64,000 bases of DNA from positions 13,298,119-13,362,118 of the forward strand of contig JAIUCV010000019.1 in the NCBI GenBank assembly GCA_026724425.1, written 5' to 3'. The notes beneath the pieces are model-generated. The model had not been told where the DNA came from. It saw only the letters and a list, made by a program, of their open reading frames with translations, and searched no databases. How positions within the stretch are numbered: the first letter of the stretch is position 1; the number at the start of each line of letters is the position of its first letter. The DNA comes from Erythrophleum ivorense. Taxonomy: Eukaryota; Streptophyta; Magnoliopsida; Fabales; Fabaceae. Positions 47,636-60,081 of this stretch are shown in pieces. The position numbers and the translations under genes were made by a program.

Positions 47636-47779
47636 GAATTGGTTCATTGATTTTCTCATTGAATTGGTCGGTTTAGTTTAATTTTCTAAATAGTAGTACA
47701 AATACTTGTTGGGCCCTATACCGAGGTATGTGAGCACCTTATTTGATTCCCAATGGGTCATCAAGGTTGAAAATTTCAT
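47636..47779. other. Short non-coding stretch, includes GGCCYTATAC..GAGCACCTTA motif
   Basis: A motif at about 47708-47735 (GGGCCCTATAC.., then GTGAGCACCTTA) recurs at about 48158-48190 (TAGGCCTTATAC.., then ATGAGCACCTTA). The two bracket direct-repeat copy B, suggesting a tandem unit of about 450 bp. Confidence 0.5.
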
Positions 47780-48150
47780 GAATACCATTCGAAACAGTTG
47801 GAGAGTCAAGCCTATTTAATTTAACTATGCAAAATGATATAGCCTTTTTTATTTTAATCATCTTCTCACATGTTGTTTACTTTAAGGAAGATAATATGCT
47901 TTGCTTGGCTTATTTATTAACATGTGATAATGTGCCAATAAAACTTTAATGCATAAGCTATTCTTGGTTTGATTACTATATAATATGTACTAGTTAGATA
48001 GCACGTAGAATGAAGTCCTTAGGGTAGATGAATTTTGTCTTTTTTTTGTTTATTTGTCTTTTCTTGTTTATTGGTTTCATTTGTAGATGTGGATGGGTAG
48101 TTCTAGGATAACAAGTTTGTATGCTCTCCTCACATAATGAGTAGCACACA
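47780..48150 (+). repeat. Diverged direct repeat, copy B
   Basis: Partner of 42903-43266. The two copies now lie about 4.9 kb apart; without the 3.7-kb LTR between them they would be about 1.2 kb apart. It could be an old tandem duplication or LTRs of a short unrecognised element. Confidence 0.7.
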
Positions 48151-48601
48151 CACATGCTAGGCCTTATACTTGAGTCTATGAGCACCTTAGGTTAGTTGAA
48201 GCTTGTAATAGTTTTCTTGTAAAGCTTTTAATTTCTTGAAGGTTATTATGAAAACCTCACCCCAGTTCTTGCCTATTTCTTGAGCTTGTTCCCTATGGAG
48301 CTTTTAAGCTCTCAGAGGATCAAACTTGTTAACTAAGGTCTTTATCTTCATAGTGGAGGCAATTTGGGGACCTTTTAAGATAATAGACCATCCTAGAAAC
48401 TCTGCCTATTGTTAGAAAAGCTTAGTAACTAACCTGATTAGCTAGAGCATAACCTTCTTATGGTTAGATGCCCTAATCTAGGGTATATCTAATATAGGGC
48501 TGAGAATTTTTGGAAGAATAGATGAGAAAAGGCTGAGACAGAGGCTTGAAATTAAATACTTATATTATTAATTCAAATTTAATTAGAAGCTATAAAATAA
48601 G
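48151..48601. other. Non-coding DNA, right part probably belongs to a copia LTR
   Basis: The copia 3' end at 60082-60518 was split by the LTR that begins at 48602, so sequence just left of 48602 should continue that copia LTR. Its outer end cannot be fixed. Bases 48597-48601 (ATAAG) are the target duplication of the next LTR. Nothing else is recognised. Confidence 0.4.
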
Positions 48602-51600
48602 TGTAACATCTAATTTCTCTATAAACGTACGAAACTCACTAGATATAAAAAGGAGTTCCCTAAATAGAATGATTTGAAGTCAAATAAAATTAAAGCAATA
48701 ATCTAGACCCCAAATAATGAGGATCTAAGGCTAAAGGTGCCCTAAAAACGGAATCAAAATAACCAAATAAAATTTAATAAAATGCAGTAGCATTTTTTTA
48801 ATTATGGGCACTTTTTAGAAAACTTAAAAGATAAATTTTTAAATGGAAAAAATGAGTTTTTTAGGGTTCTCAAAGGTCCTAAAAACTATAGGAATCCCCA
48901 AAACAGTTAAAACCCCTCCAGTTTACGTTTTAGAATGATAATTGACTTGAATTTTGACATTTTCATTCGGGAAGGTTTTAGATCCAATTTGAGTGATTCC
49001 AAAGGTATTTTATAAGTTAGAGAACCTAAATTTTATGATAAAAAAGATAGTTCTCAAAAAAGAGTTGAAATAAGTCTAAAATGAAAAAAACCAAGAAAAG
49101 GGGACATAAATGGAATTTTTAAAGAATTTAAGAAGTCTTGAGTTTATAAGACACGTCCCACCCTTGCTGCTTCTCCTAACTGACTTAGTTTTGTCCCAAA
49201 CCAGAAGAGAGTTCTACCATGAAGCATGCACAAGGAGAAAGGAGAATGAAGGAAGAAAGCTTAGGAAAAAGGTATGAAAAGCTTGGATTTTTATGGTTCT
49301 TCCTTCATATATGTTGTTTCTCTCCTTCTCCTCTTCCTTCCAATGGTTTTTATTACACATATGGGGCTATTTCAGGACTAGTATAGAGGAGAGAGCTTAA
49401 AATCTCAAGGAGAAGCTTGAAGCAATGGAAAGGGCTCTTGGAAAAGGCTTGAAACAAGGTAACTTCCTTTGCCTTTCTTGCTTTCTTCTTGTGGTTCTCT
49501 CTTGTGTGTTATTTGGCCAAGTAGAGAGCATGTATAAGGGATTAATTTTTGACTAAGACCAAACAAGAAACCTAGGTTTTGGAGTGTGAGGAACTAGAAA
49601 ATGCAATGAAATTCTAAAAAAAAGTATTAGAATTAAAGTTGCAAAAGCTAGGGATTTACTCGCACCTTGATATGTATGAAGCTTCCTAGTGATAATTCAA
49701 GTTATCTAAGAGTATATATGAGTCCTTATGACATCTAGAAAGCCTCCCAAGTACTACTCCCTTCAAGGAAACAAAGCAAACTTCATAGGTCCAAAAACTA
49801 GGAGTATATCTCAACCAAGAGAGATTTCGCCACTTAGAGAGTGTTTTAAATTGTTCTAAACTTAGAATGGGATTAGATGTGATAGAAGAAAATCAAAGGA
49901 AGCCTTGAAAAAAATTTAGAAGCCTTGGTTTGTGAGATGGAGGTGTAAGCTCTATAATGAGACATAAAGAAGCAACTTATAGCTACACTCCTTAAAATGA
50001 ATTTGTGATGACTCCAAGGAGTCTAAATAGAGTCAAGAGACTTAGATTGAAGGAAAAATGGAGCTAAGATCATGAATTCCCATAGTTGATTCATTATGTC
50101 TTATATGGATCCATAATTGAGTCTTAGAACAAAGTGAGCTTCCACAATGTATGTGTAATGCTAAAGCTTGTTTTTATGAGTGATTCATGTCTCATTTAAT
50201 GTGTCTAAGCCAAAAGAATCAAGTGTCACTTAATTCCATGAGCTTGGCTGAAAAGTGGAAGACAAGTTCAAGGGAAAATGTGTGACATTTGCTCCAAGGT
50301 AGCTCTTTTACCTTTCTCACATGCATGACTTGGATGTGTGCTTATTTTTGAGTGCTTGTGTATATGTTTGAACTATGAAATTTGTTTTTAGCTATTGCTT
50401 ACTTGTTATGGTACCATTATGCATCTTAAAATGAGTTTATGAATGTGTTTTGGCTTAAATGGGTATGATTAAGCCAAAAGTCCCATAGCATGGGTAAGGA
50501 GGAGCCAAAATTCCTTAAGATTGGGTATGTAACACCATAATTTCTTAGCTCATTTCATGCTATCTTTAGGCCTCATATCAAGTAATTTACAAAGAGGTAA
50601 GGAAAAATAACATTTAATAATGTATTTCTTAGCGTTACGTCGTGTATAGAAATTTTCTTTAAAGTCCCGTGGCCCATGTGAGCTCGTGCATCACATTTTC
50701 ATGTTTAATTACATGAATACAACTCATTTGCATCATTAAAGTGGCCTACATCTCATGGAACTCAAAGGGAAGCATGAAATACATATGTTTTCGGCAAGAT
50801 TTTTCACATTTCTATCACAAATTTTGGAAAATCATAATTAATTTTAGAGAAATTGAAATCATGCATTCTTGGCCATTATGGAAATTTACACATGTCTAAT
50901 TCATGCTAAAAATATGTCTAGATCATAACATCTATCACAAAAGGTGTTTGACATTCGAAAGTGTCCAAAGGTTAGGCTATTCACTGGTGTTATCATAGAA
51001 TTCTGCAGCAAACTTAAAAAATATCCAATTAATTGGAAAAAAATCCAATCTATGTAAACAATACCAATCTAGAAAGTGTGGATATTAACTAGAGGAAAAA
51101 AATAACTCTAGACCAGTTCAGATACACAAACCTCAAAATTCAATCAAATAGTACCTGAGGTCAGTTAAGGCGCCTGATAATAGATAGAATCTTTAAAAAT
51201 TCATATCTCCCTCTCTAGACAATCAAATTGGGTGCTTTTAGTTGGCACAAGTCACTAGGAATGTTTAGTTTCTTCATATAAATTTTCGTGGTAATTGAAA
51301 ATCATTTGAGCCCTATGCGATAGAAATAATTTTCGGACCAAGTGAACAATACATCAGACTAAAACCAAAATTTTAGCCAACTTTAAAAATTCATCAAATA
51401 TTCTCTAGATCTCTAAAAATTCTTTTCTTTAGCTTCCCAAAAATCTCTCAACAAGCTCTATTTGCATGCCAAATCTCAAATCAAGAAGAGCTTATTTGGA
51501 CAAAAAGTGACATAAGGTTTTATTATAGTCAATTTTGGCTCTATATAAGATACCAAAATGTCCAAATGACTTTCTTTGAGGTTTGGCAACTCTTGAGCTA

Positions 51601-54383
51601 GTCTAAAAGCATAATTAGGACTTATGTGAACTGTCCAAATGATCTCAAACCTCATGCATCTCATTTTAGCTATTCCACTTCCATTTATACATGAAATTCC
51701 ATAATGCAAAATTGCCATTACATGACCAAAATGAGTATTTCCATACATTTAACCCTAACTCTCATTTATACACAATACATTAACATAATTATACATGCTC
51801 ATAACATCATAGGTTATATACAACTAGGGATTTCATCAATTGTTATCCATAAGGCCTTAAAGTAATAATTTCAAGACACTTTGATATCATGCTCTCATCT
51901 TCAAGATGGTTGGCTTCCATTACCTTGCTCTCTTGGTCTACCTAGCATGTTAGAACATTGAAGAGGAGCAGATGAGATTCAAAGAATTCCAATAGCTTAT
52001 CTTCCATTCAATCATACATAAAGCATGCAAAACAAGTCCTACAAATGCATGCATGGCATATAGACATGTGCAATCATTCAAGAAGCATTCTTAGCATTTA
52101 AAAAAGTTATACATAGCATACATAGGCTTGCCAAGTAAATGGGTTGGCCTTACCCATTTACTTGTGGATTTTGGATTTGCATCACCCTTTCTTTAAGAGG
52201 TTCTTGGACTCAACTATACTCTTGAGAGTCAACCTCACTTTTGGGACACTTTTTACTTTGTCTCAACTAATCTTAAGAGTTCTTGGCTCATCCTCACCAT
52301 GGCTAAAGGTTCTTGGCATCACCACACTTAAGCAAACTAAGGCAAACATCATAAATATCATTTGGAAAACATAATGCATCATTATGGTACCATGGAATAA
52401 GAGCTCATGCTAGAACATTTTTCATGGCTTGAAATACATATACACACATTCAAAGACAAGTAAAGCAAGCAATCATGCATGAGAAAAGGTGGAGAGAGCT
52501 ACCTTGCTAACATTTGTACACTTTTTCCTTAAGCCTTAAATCCTCTCCCTTGACCTCACACACCTAAGAAGGTGGAGATCATTCCTTTTTAGCCTAGACA
52601 CAATTTATGGAAGCCAATTAGGTTCATGGAATTAATTTTAAGGCCACATAACTTACTTAGACTTTAGTTTGGTCTATAAACCCCTTTATGTTACCAAGAA
52701 TGCACTTAATGAAGCAACACCCATCAATTAAATTCTAGGCCCTATTCTTTTCTTTCAAATATGGTTTTTGATTCCTTTTAAGCCTCTTGGAGTTATCACA
52801 CAATTAAAATAAAAAGCCTAACTACATATTACTTCTTTAGGTCATATTATGGAACATATAAGGCCATCTCACTATGTTTTCTAAAAATTTTCCAAAGCTT
52901 CCTCTTATATTCTCTTATCATACATGATGCAAAACTAAGCTTGGAAGAAATTAAAACACTCTCTAGGTGCATGAACCCTCCTTGGTCAAAACTATACTTC
53001 TATAAGGCACCAATGGAGTTTCCTTGCTTCCTTTGTTGGGAGAATCATGTAGGAAGCTCTCTTGGTGTCTTAGGAACTCATATGAATATTTAAACATCAT
53101 AAAATATGGCTAGGGTTCATAATGGAGTTCAAGGTACAATCAAAACCCTAACTCCATAACTTGCATTCTAAAACTCCTTTTTCAATTCTAGTTATATATT
53201 CTTAATCTTCACACTCCATAACCTTTGGTTACATCAAGAACACATAAAGAAAAACTCTTCTCCTCAATTTCTCTCTCTAGATCTAAGCTTGAATGGCTTG
53301 GAAACACGATATTTTACAAATGTTTCAAGTGAAATCTTACCTTAAAACGGAGCTTTCTTCACGTACATTATTTCTCACCGATCAATTTCTTGAAAAGAGT
53401 TCCTTTTTGGCTTGGGTCAGACCTGAATCTTTAATTTTTCAAGAAAAGAAAACCACCATTAAAGAGCTCTTAGAGAGAGGAACAATTTTCCTAACTGACG
53501 CGGGATGAAACGGGGTCATTTACTTACTGAAACAAGAGCTTAAACTTCTTCTCTCTCTCTTCCCTCTTAATGTTACACCATAGCTATTGAATTTTCTACA
53601 AATGGAAGCTTGAAGAAGGTGATAAGGTGTGTAAACACTGTATTTTGTCCGGACATGCTCCAAAAATAATGATAAAATTAAACTAATAAAAAAATAAAAA
53701 ATAAAAATAAAAATAAAAATCCAATAGGTCATTTTAGCTTAATAAGCTTGAAGAAAAATCAAAGAGGAACTAACAAAAATCCAAAAAAATAAAATTAAAA
53801 AAAAGGTAAAAGCCCATTAATCCAGAATTATAACAAAAGAAAATCAAAGAGGGAATAACAAAAATAAAAAAAAGGGGAAATAAAAATCAAAAAGGAAAAA
53901 ATGAATAAAAAAAAGTAAAACCCATAAAGAAAGAAAGAGAAAAGACTAAAAGCAAGCAAATAATTAAAAAACAAAAACAAAAAAAGAGATAAAAGGCAAA
54001 AAAAAATCATCAAAAGGGTACTACAAAAAAAAAGAGAAAATAAAAAGGAGGAAGCCCAAGGAAGGAGCCCAACATCTTTAAGATTAAACCAATTTTTTAA
54101 CATCTAGTTTCAGCCCAATTCTCCTAAATCCCATTGGCCCTATGTAGCTGTGTAGACTCTCCCTGAAGCCCAATAACCCATCAGCCCTTTTCATTCCATT
54201 CGGAAATCTGCCTTTAGAAAAACCCTACCCGTTACACGTATGGTCCCCCCCTCTGCTCTGGCTTTCCCTCACGCGGCCATCTCCAGGCGCAACACAATGC
54301 AATCGTACAAGAAGGAGGATGAGTATTAGCACTGGAATTAGTGGAGCAGAGAGGTATAGAGATGGGGGACCAGCGGGATTGTC

Positions 54384-54390
54384 TATAAAA
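54384..54390 (+). promoter_or_regulatory. TATA box in the Tat/Ogre-like LTR
   Basis: TATAAAA lies in a locally G+C-richer region (GGGATTGTC-TATAAAA-ACGGAAG), about 755 bp into the LTR. RNA would start near 54415 on the plus strand. Confidence 0.6.
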
Positions 54391-55919
54391 ACGGAAGAGA
54401 GATAGAGGATTAAGGGGGGAAAAGGGGGAGGTTTTGGAGGATTATTTCTAGATCAGAGAGGGGATAAAGGGGGATCTTCTTTTTCGGATTGAGAAGAAAA
54501 AAAATGAATAGAGTCTCTAGTGTCTGGGTTGGGTGAGTGAGAGTTTTCTTAAGGGTTTTTTCGAGAAAAGGAAGAACGAAATCGAAAGGATTTTTCGGAA
54601 GTTTCCTCTCGGAGGAGAAAACGAGAGAAGTAGAGTGTAAGATAGATTTGAAAAGGAAGAGACTTCTGGGAAAGGGCTGGGAGATTTTCAAAACAAAAGA
54701 GAGGACCAGGAATAAGGAGATTGAAAGGGAGACTAGCCGAGTGACTCCCTGGTGTCTGGTTTAATGGAACAAAATCCTGGAAGGGACCCCCGATTGCTAG
54801 CTTCTGGGAAAAGGAAGAACAACTTGTAGCAATTCAGAAATAGCTGAAGGCTCCCGTAAATAGTCTTAAGAAGCAAGCTTCAAAGGGTATGATTGTTTAT
54901 CCATCTACTTTTTCTTCTCTCTTTTCCATTGAGAATTACAACTCATGAAACTGCTTTAATGGTTTGATTGCTGGGACTTAATTGTTGTTTCAAATGATTC
55001 TATTACTTTGAGTCTGTTCTTGGGAGGAATAGAGCATTTATTTTTTGTGAAGTTCATTTATGAGTTTAATTCGATGAAGGGCTGTATTTGAAATACTTTG
55101 CCTGTGTGTGTTAGTCTTGATCCTGTGTTTCTGATTGTATGTGTATTGCGATCCTGCTCGTTCCTCAAATAGGCATAGTCTGTGTTTGATAGAATGCCTG
55201 AATGAGGTCCCGTTAACTGTCTGAACAATAAAATGGTTCACTGCCAGTAATATTGGATCATCTATGCTACTTGTTTAGGACATTATTAGTGTAATTTGAT
55301 TATGCAGTAATAGAATCCTAGAGGTAAACATCATAGTCTTGTAGCTCGCTCATCTTACCAGTGTGCTTATGCCATTCCTTTTGTTTCAATGCTTTGCTAT
55401 TTGCTGGATTGTTGTGTTAACGTGGCTTATGCTGGGGAAAATGTTCGAGGAACACCAGTTGCAACTGAGTGAGCTAAGTATTTGACTTAGTTTGCAACAA
55501 ATATGCAGGAAGAGAGGTAGAATGGTGAACTAAAAATTAGGATGGACAAAAACCTATAGGGGGACTGCATGTAATTGATTTTATGTGGTATAACCCCTCT
55601 AGTTTCGTGTAAATATATTTGAATAAGATATAGTATAAATATACACCAAACACAAATATTTGTTAATCTTTATTTCGATTTAGTTTTTTACAGTTTTTTT
55701 ATTGTTTTATTTACTTTTTATTTTTCATTTTTATTTACTTTTTCGTACTTTTCGGCCTTAGATTTGCCGTGTGAGATTTTCATATCTCCTCAGGTACATA
55801 GTTAAACCTAAAAGCCATGTGTGGCAATAAAGCCTCCTTGGTATCTTTTAGGTCTTGATTTTACGCCTTCTTATTTTGGGTGTCAATGGCTCCCATCAAA
55901 ATGACTTTTAAAGAAAACC

Positions 55920-57420
55920 CTTAAAATAAAAAAATAAAAAAAATGAATGGGGTTAAACTTTTTTTTTAAGAATCATTTTGAGTCTTAAAGAGTTATCACT
56001 TTCTTAAACGTTTTAAAATATATATATATTTCAAAATCCAAAAATGAATTTATCTTTTAAAGTGGGTTCTCCTGAAAGAAAAAATTAATAAAATAAACAA
56101 ACAAAAATGTTATTAAAAAAACTTAAAATCCATAAAATGAAAAAAAAATGAAAAATAAGATCAACAAAATTGATAAAAAGAATGAATGGATAAACAAAAA
56201 CAAAAAAGCAAAATCAAACAAATGAAAACAAAAGGGGAAAATAATTGTTTTTGAAAATTTATGGACTATTCCCAAAATTTCTTTCAATAAAGATATTTTT
56301 TGTAAAAAGGAAAAATTAATTTAAAAAAAATCAAAATCTGAGAAAAGAAAAAAGAGAGAAAAAAGAGAAAAATTTTTAATTAAACAAAACAAAAAAAAAT
56401 CTTAAAATCAATAAATACAAAAATTAAGAAAATCATAAATGGACCAAATTAAAACGAAAATAAAAGAAATTAAAAATCAAAATAAAAGAAAATTTCAAAA
56501 ATAATCTTTAAGCATTGACAAAAAAAAAGGCGGAATGAAAAAAAAAGAATAAAAAGAAAACAATAAAAATGTGAGAAGAGTAAAGAGATAAAATTAACTT
56601 TGACTTTAACAAATTAAAACGCATCAACAAATTCTAAATCTGTTTTATTCGTTAAAGATGAAGATAATTCTTATTTTCTTTCCCTTTCCAAAAGAAGAAA
56701 GAAAGAAAGAAAGAAAAGTCATAACAAAAATATAAAAAAAAAAACAAAAACAAAAAAACAATGATAATAAGTAAAAAGGAAAGAAAAAAAATAAGGTAAA
56801 AAAAATCAAACAAAAGAAAAAATAATAAAAATAAAACAAAACAAAACAAAAATGAAAATAAAAATAAACAAAAACAGAAGAAAAAACAAAAACAAAAACA
56901 AAAAAAATAAATTAAAAAACACACAAAAACAAAACAAAGATAAACAAAAATAAAAACAAAAAGAAGAAAAAAAAACAAAATAGAACATAAAATAAAAATT
57001 AACCAAAAAAAATAAATAAAGAGAAAAAAAGACAACAATAACAAAACCAAAAAGAAAACAAAACAAAAACAAAACAAAAAGGGTAATAAAAAAAAGAAAC
57101 AAAAAATCAAATGATAATAAATAAAAAGCAAAAAAATGATAAGAAAGAGAGAGGAAAAAAATTGAAAATGCAAGAAAAATTAAATTAAATTTTCCTTTAA
57201 CAAATTAAAATACATCAATCAATTTCAAAACTCGTTTTATTTGTTAAAGGACAAAGTAATTTATTTTCTTTGTCTTTTCGCAAAAAAAAAAACCCAAGCA
57301 ACAAAATTAAATATAAAAAAAATTAAAATAAAGAACATACAAAAAAAACAACAAAAACAAGGAAAAAAGACAAAAACAAAACATAAAACAAAAAGAAAAA
57401 AAACACACACCAACCAACTA
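55920..57420 (+). repeat. A-rich low-complexity stretch, strongly strand-asymmetric
   Basis: About 1.5 kb is made almost only of A runs broken by C, G or T (AAAAC- and AAAAT-like words) on the plus strand. The long Phe/Leu-rich frames on the minus strand here (for example 56652-57173) come from this composition and are not genes. Confidence 0.85.
56586..57290 (+). repeat. Tandem repeat of about 592 bp in the Tat/Ogre-like LTR
   Basis: Segment 56586-56700 (AACAAATTAAAACGCATCAA, TTTTATTCGTTAAAG, TTATTTTCTTTCCC) recurs at 57178-57290 (AACAAATTAAAATACATCAA, TTTTATTTGTTAAAG, TTATTTTCTTTGTC). Each is followed by an A-rich block. Confidence 0.7.
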
Positions 57421-60081
57421 AACACAATCTCCATTCGAACTACGTGGATTTTGATCTTTCTTGAAGAGTACATAGGCCCTAGGCTTTCATCCTAGGCCAA
57501 GTCCGCCTTTGTAAATAAACATGTTCTTTCAATTTTTATTTTATATTATTTCATTTTACCTTTAATCTTATTTCTTTAATTTCTTTTCCTTCTTTTTACT
57601 CTTAATTTTATTTCCTTTAATTTAGTTATTTCTTTTCGCATATGATTTGTTAGGGAGAATTAAAATAGTGTCAAGGCCATTTTATTTTTGCACAACTGGC
57701 TTAGGGTAACTGTTTTCAGTAACAGGTGTAGTGGGGTGCTTAACACCTTTCCCACTCACAATCGACTCCCGAATCCATTTTCTGATTCGCAGACCATTCT
57801 TAAAAAAAAAAAAACTTTTCCAAAATTTTGCCTTTTCAAAAATAAAATTTTGGTGGCAATTCCTGAACCTACTATTTCATTTTAATTTTCATATTCAGTT
57901 TAACGTCACGTGGTCGCATTTTCGGGTGTGACAAGGTGTAATCTTACTTAAGAAGCCTCTTTTACAATTTTTCAAAATAACCATTTTGCCCCTACATGCC
58001 TGTTTGCTCTGTTTAGGTTCATTTTAACTCCTTTTTTAGAACTTTCTTTTCCATCATAAAATTTAGATCCTCTAATTCATAAAATTCCTTTGGAATCACT
58101 CAAATTAGAACTAAAACCTTCCCGAACAAATCAGTCAAAGTTCAAGTCAACCGACATTGGAAAACGTCCACCAGAGAGGTTTTAAGTGTCCCGGGGCTTC
58201 CCATGGTTTTCAAGGCCTCTGAGAACCCTGGGAAACTCAAAAATTTTATTTAAAAAGCCCTATTGTGTGAATTTCAAAATTTATTCAAAATAATAAAAAT
58301 TTCCTTATGTTTCGTCAATCTTTTGTTACAATTCATTTCTTCATTCTAGCTTTGTTTTTCTTTTCGTTTGAACTTGGGATTCTTATTTTTAGGAATCTAG
58401 AATGCTTTTCAAATTTTTTAGGACCTTAACTAAGTCATTTCAAGGGACTTCCTTTTATATTCAGTAAATTTCATTTGTTTATGGAGAAATCATACGTTAC
58501 GTTTCTCACTTTTTCCCTTATTTTCAGAGAATGGGATGTTACAAGGTGAGAAAAAGCCAAAAGTCTAAAGAAGAGTGAGGCTTGGTCAAAAGTCCCTTAA
58601 AAGTGGGTGAAGCAAATCCAAAAGTCCATAAAAAGTTAGGTGAGGCTAGACCAATACCCTTGAAAGCCTATATTTGATATGTATGAGTTCACATGACCAA
58701 GAAAATGTTTTATATATGTTCAAGAGAAGCTTGTATGATATGCATGCATTCTTTGACATGTTTTAGCATCCATTATGTATGTTTGAAAGGATAAAGAGTT
58801 ATTGAAATTTTTTGAATTTTACTCTTCCCTTCTATATGCCTAATTATGTCTAAGTGAGTCAAGTGGATTAAAGAATAGAGGCCAAAGGTCTTGAAGCATG
58901 GCACTTTGACAAAGGAGTAGAGAAATAGACATTTTTATAGCATATTGATGTCAAGAATTGTATCCATATAGTGTATGTGAGATGCAACCATTTGAACAAG
59001 TTTAAATGTATGTATTTATGATGTGTATATCAATCTTGAAGCTAGATGATTGCATATGTTGGAGATTGACATCCTAGCACCATGGTATGCATGTGTATAG
59101 ATGTGAGTTGCATAGTGAGATTTAGCTCCATTGTGATTTAGATCATTTGGCATGCTTTTATATGTTATAATTATACTTTTGGATGTACCCAAATGGCTAT
59201 GGAATGAGAAGAAAGCTTTTTGGTGCCTTGAGATACCAAATTAGGCTTCAAAAGTGACCATTATGTGTGCTAAACTAAAGTCTAACCAAATGAGTGATTT
59301 TTTCATGAAATTTGGCCACCAAGTAGATCTCATCTAAAACTTTTCATAGAGTTAAAGAGCATTCAATTTAGGACTCTAGAGAATTTATTATGATTTTTTA
59401 AAGTTGGCCCAATTATGCAAAAATGGTATGTGTACTTTTTATATGGTAAGTTTGCTTCTCTATGTCACACATAGGCCAAATAAAATCCAATACTCATGAT
59501 ATTTTACAACTAGACATCATAATCTCTCCATAGCCACTGAGATCACCTCATTTAGAGCTCTGCAGAAGGAGAGTCAAATTTTTAAAATTACATGATAGTA
59601 CCAATAATGCAACTTGACCTTTGGTATGGTTCCATTATTTTCCATAGGCTAAACACCACTGCATTAGTCTAAAATTATTTTTAGCCATTAGTTAACATCC
59701 AAAGAATTTTAAAAAGCTATCATATATATGATTTCAATTTTCTAAAATTAGTTATGAATTTTCAAAATTCATATTAGAAATCTGAACATGCCAACCCAAG
59801 AGCAAACTTCAATTTTCTAGTGCATGGCTTCCAAATCCATGATGCATGAGTTAAATGATGATGTTTATGACTTAAATAGATATGTTATGGATAGGAAATG
59901 ATATGGATGTGTTCACATGGTCCCTAAAGCCATGAATCATGAATGTGGCTTCCCAATCACATAATTATTGATGCTTAAAGTATATGTTTCCTTGCATTTA
60001 TGCTCCAATATGCATGACATGGATTGAGATAGACTATGGGACCATTATGTAAGGGTAAAGAGGTTAAGGTATTACAATAAG

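Larger units (their letters stand above)
53630..57933 (+). mobile_element. Solo LTR of a Tat/Ogre-like gypsy element (4.3 kb), inner layer of the nest
   Basis: Starts TGTAAACACTGTATTTTGTCC and ends CGCATTTTCGGGTGTGACA, with perfect 5-bp duplications AGGTG at 53625-53629 and 57934-57938. The block GGTGCTTAACACC..CGACTCCCGAATCC at 57730-57780 and the TGT..TTTTGTCC start resemble what I know of large Tat/Ogre-type LTRs; that naming is from memory of such sequences, not a search. It has a TATA box at 54384-54390, a G+C-richer region at 54150-54850, a long A-rich stretch and an internal 0.6-kb tandem repeat. No coding domain is present. Confidence 0.8.
50528..58543 (-). mobile_element. Solo LTR, Tekay-type family (copy 8), middle layer of the nest
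   Basis: Displayed from TGTAACACCATAATTTC to AGAATGGGATGTTACA. Flanks GGGTA (50523-50527) and AGGTG (58544-58548) differ by two transitions. The host minisatellite unit supplies the original GGGTG (..GATTGGGTGAGACAAAG..), which confirms the duplication. It is interrupted by a 4.3-kb LTR at 53630-57933; the two parts (50528-53629 and 57939-58543) add to about 3.7 kb. Minisatellite at about 52150-52320. Confidence 0.87.
48602..60076 (+). mobile_element. Solo LTR, Tekay-type family (copy 7), outer layer of a three-level nest
   Basis: Runs in sense from TGTAACATCTAATTTC to AAGGTATTACA, with perfect 5-bp duplications ATAAG at 48597-48601 and 60077-60081. It is interrupted by the LTR at 50528-58543. 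The two remaining parts (48602-50527 and 58549-60076) add to about 3.45 kb. Stem-loop domain at 49961-50100; donors AAAG/GTATGA (49272) and ACAAG/GTAACT (49458). The interruption falls inside the minisatellite. It was inserted in a copia LTR. Confidence 0.88.

Noticed and set aside
56652..57173. 173-residue minus-strand open frame, strongly hydrophobic, like a membrane protein
   Set aside because: It is the complement of an A-rich low-complexity stretch; its Phe/Leu-only composition comes from T runs, and there is no start context or family signature.
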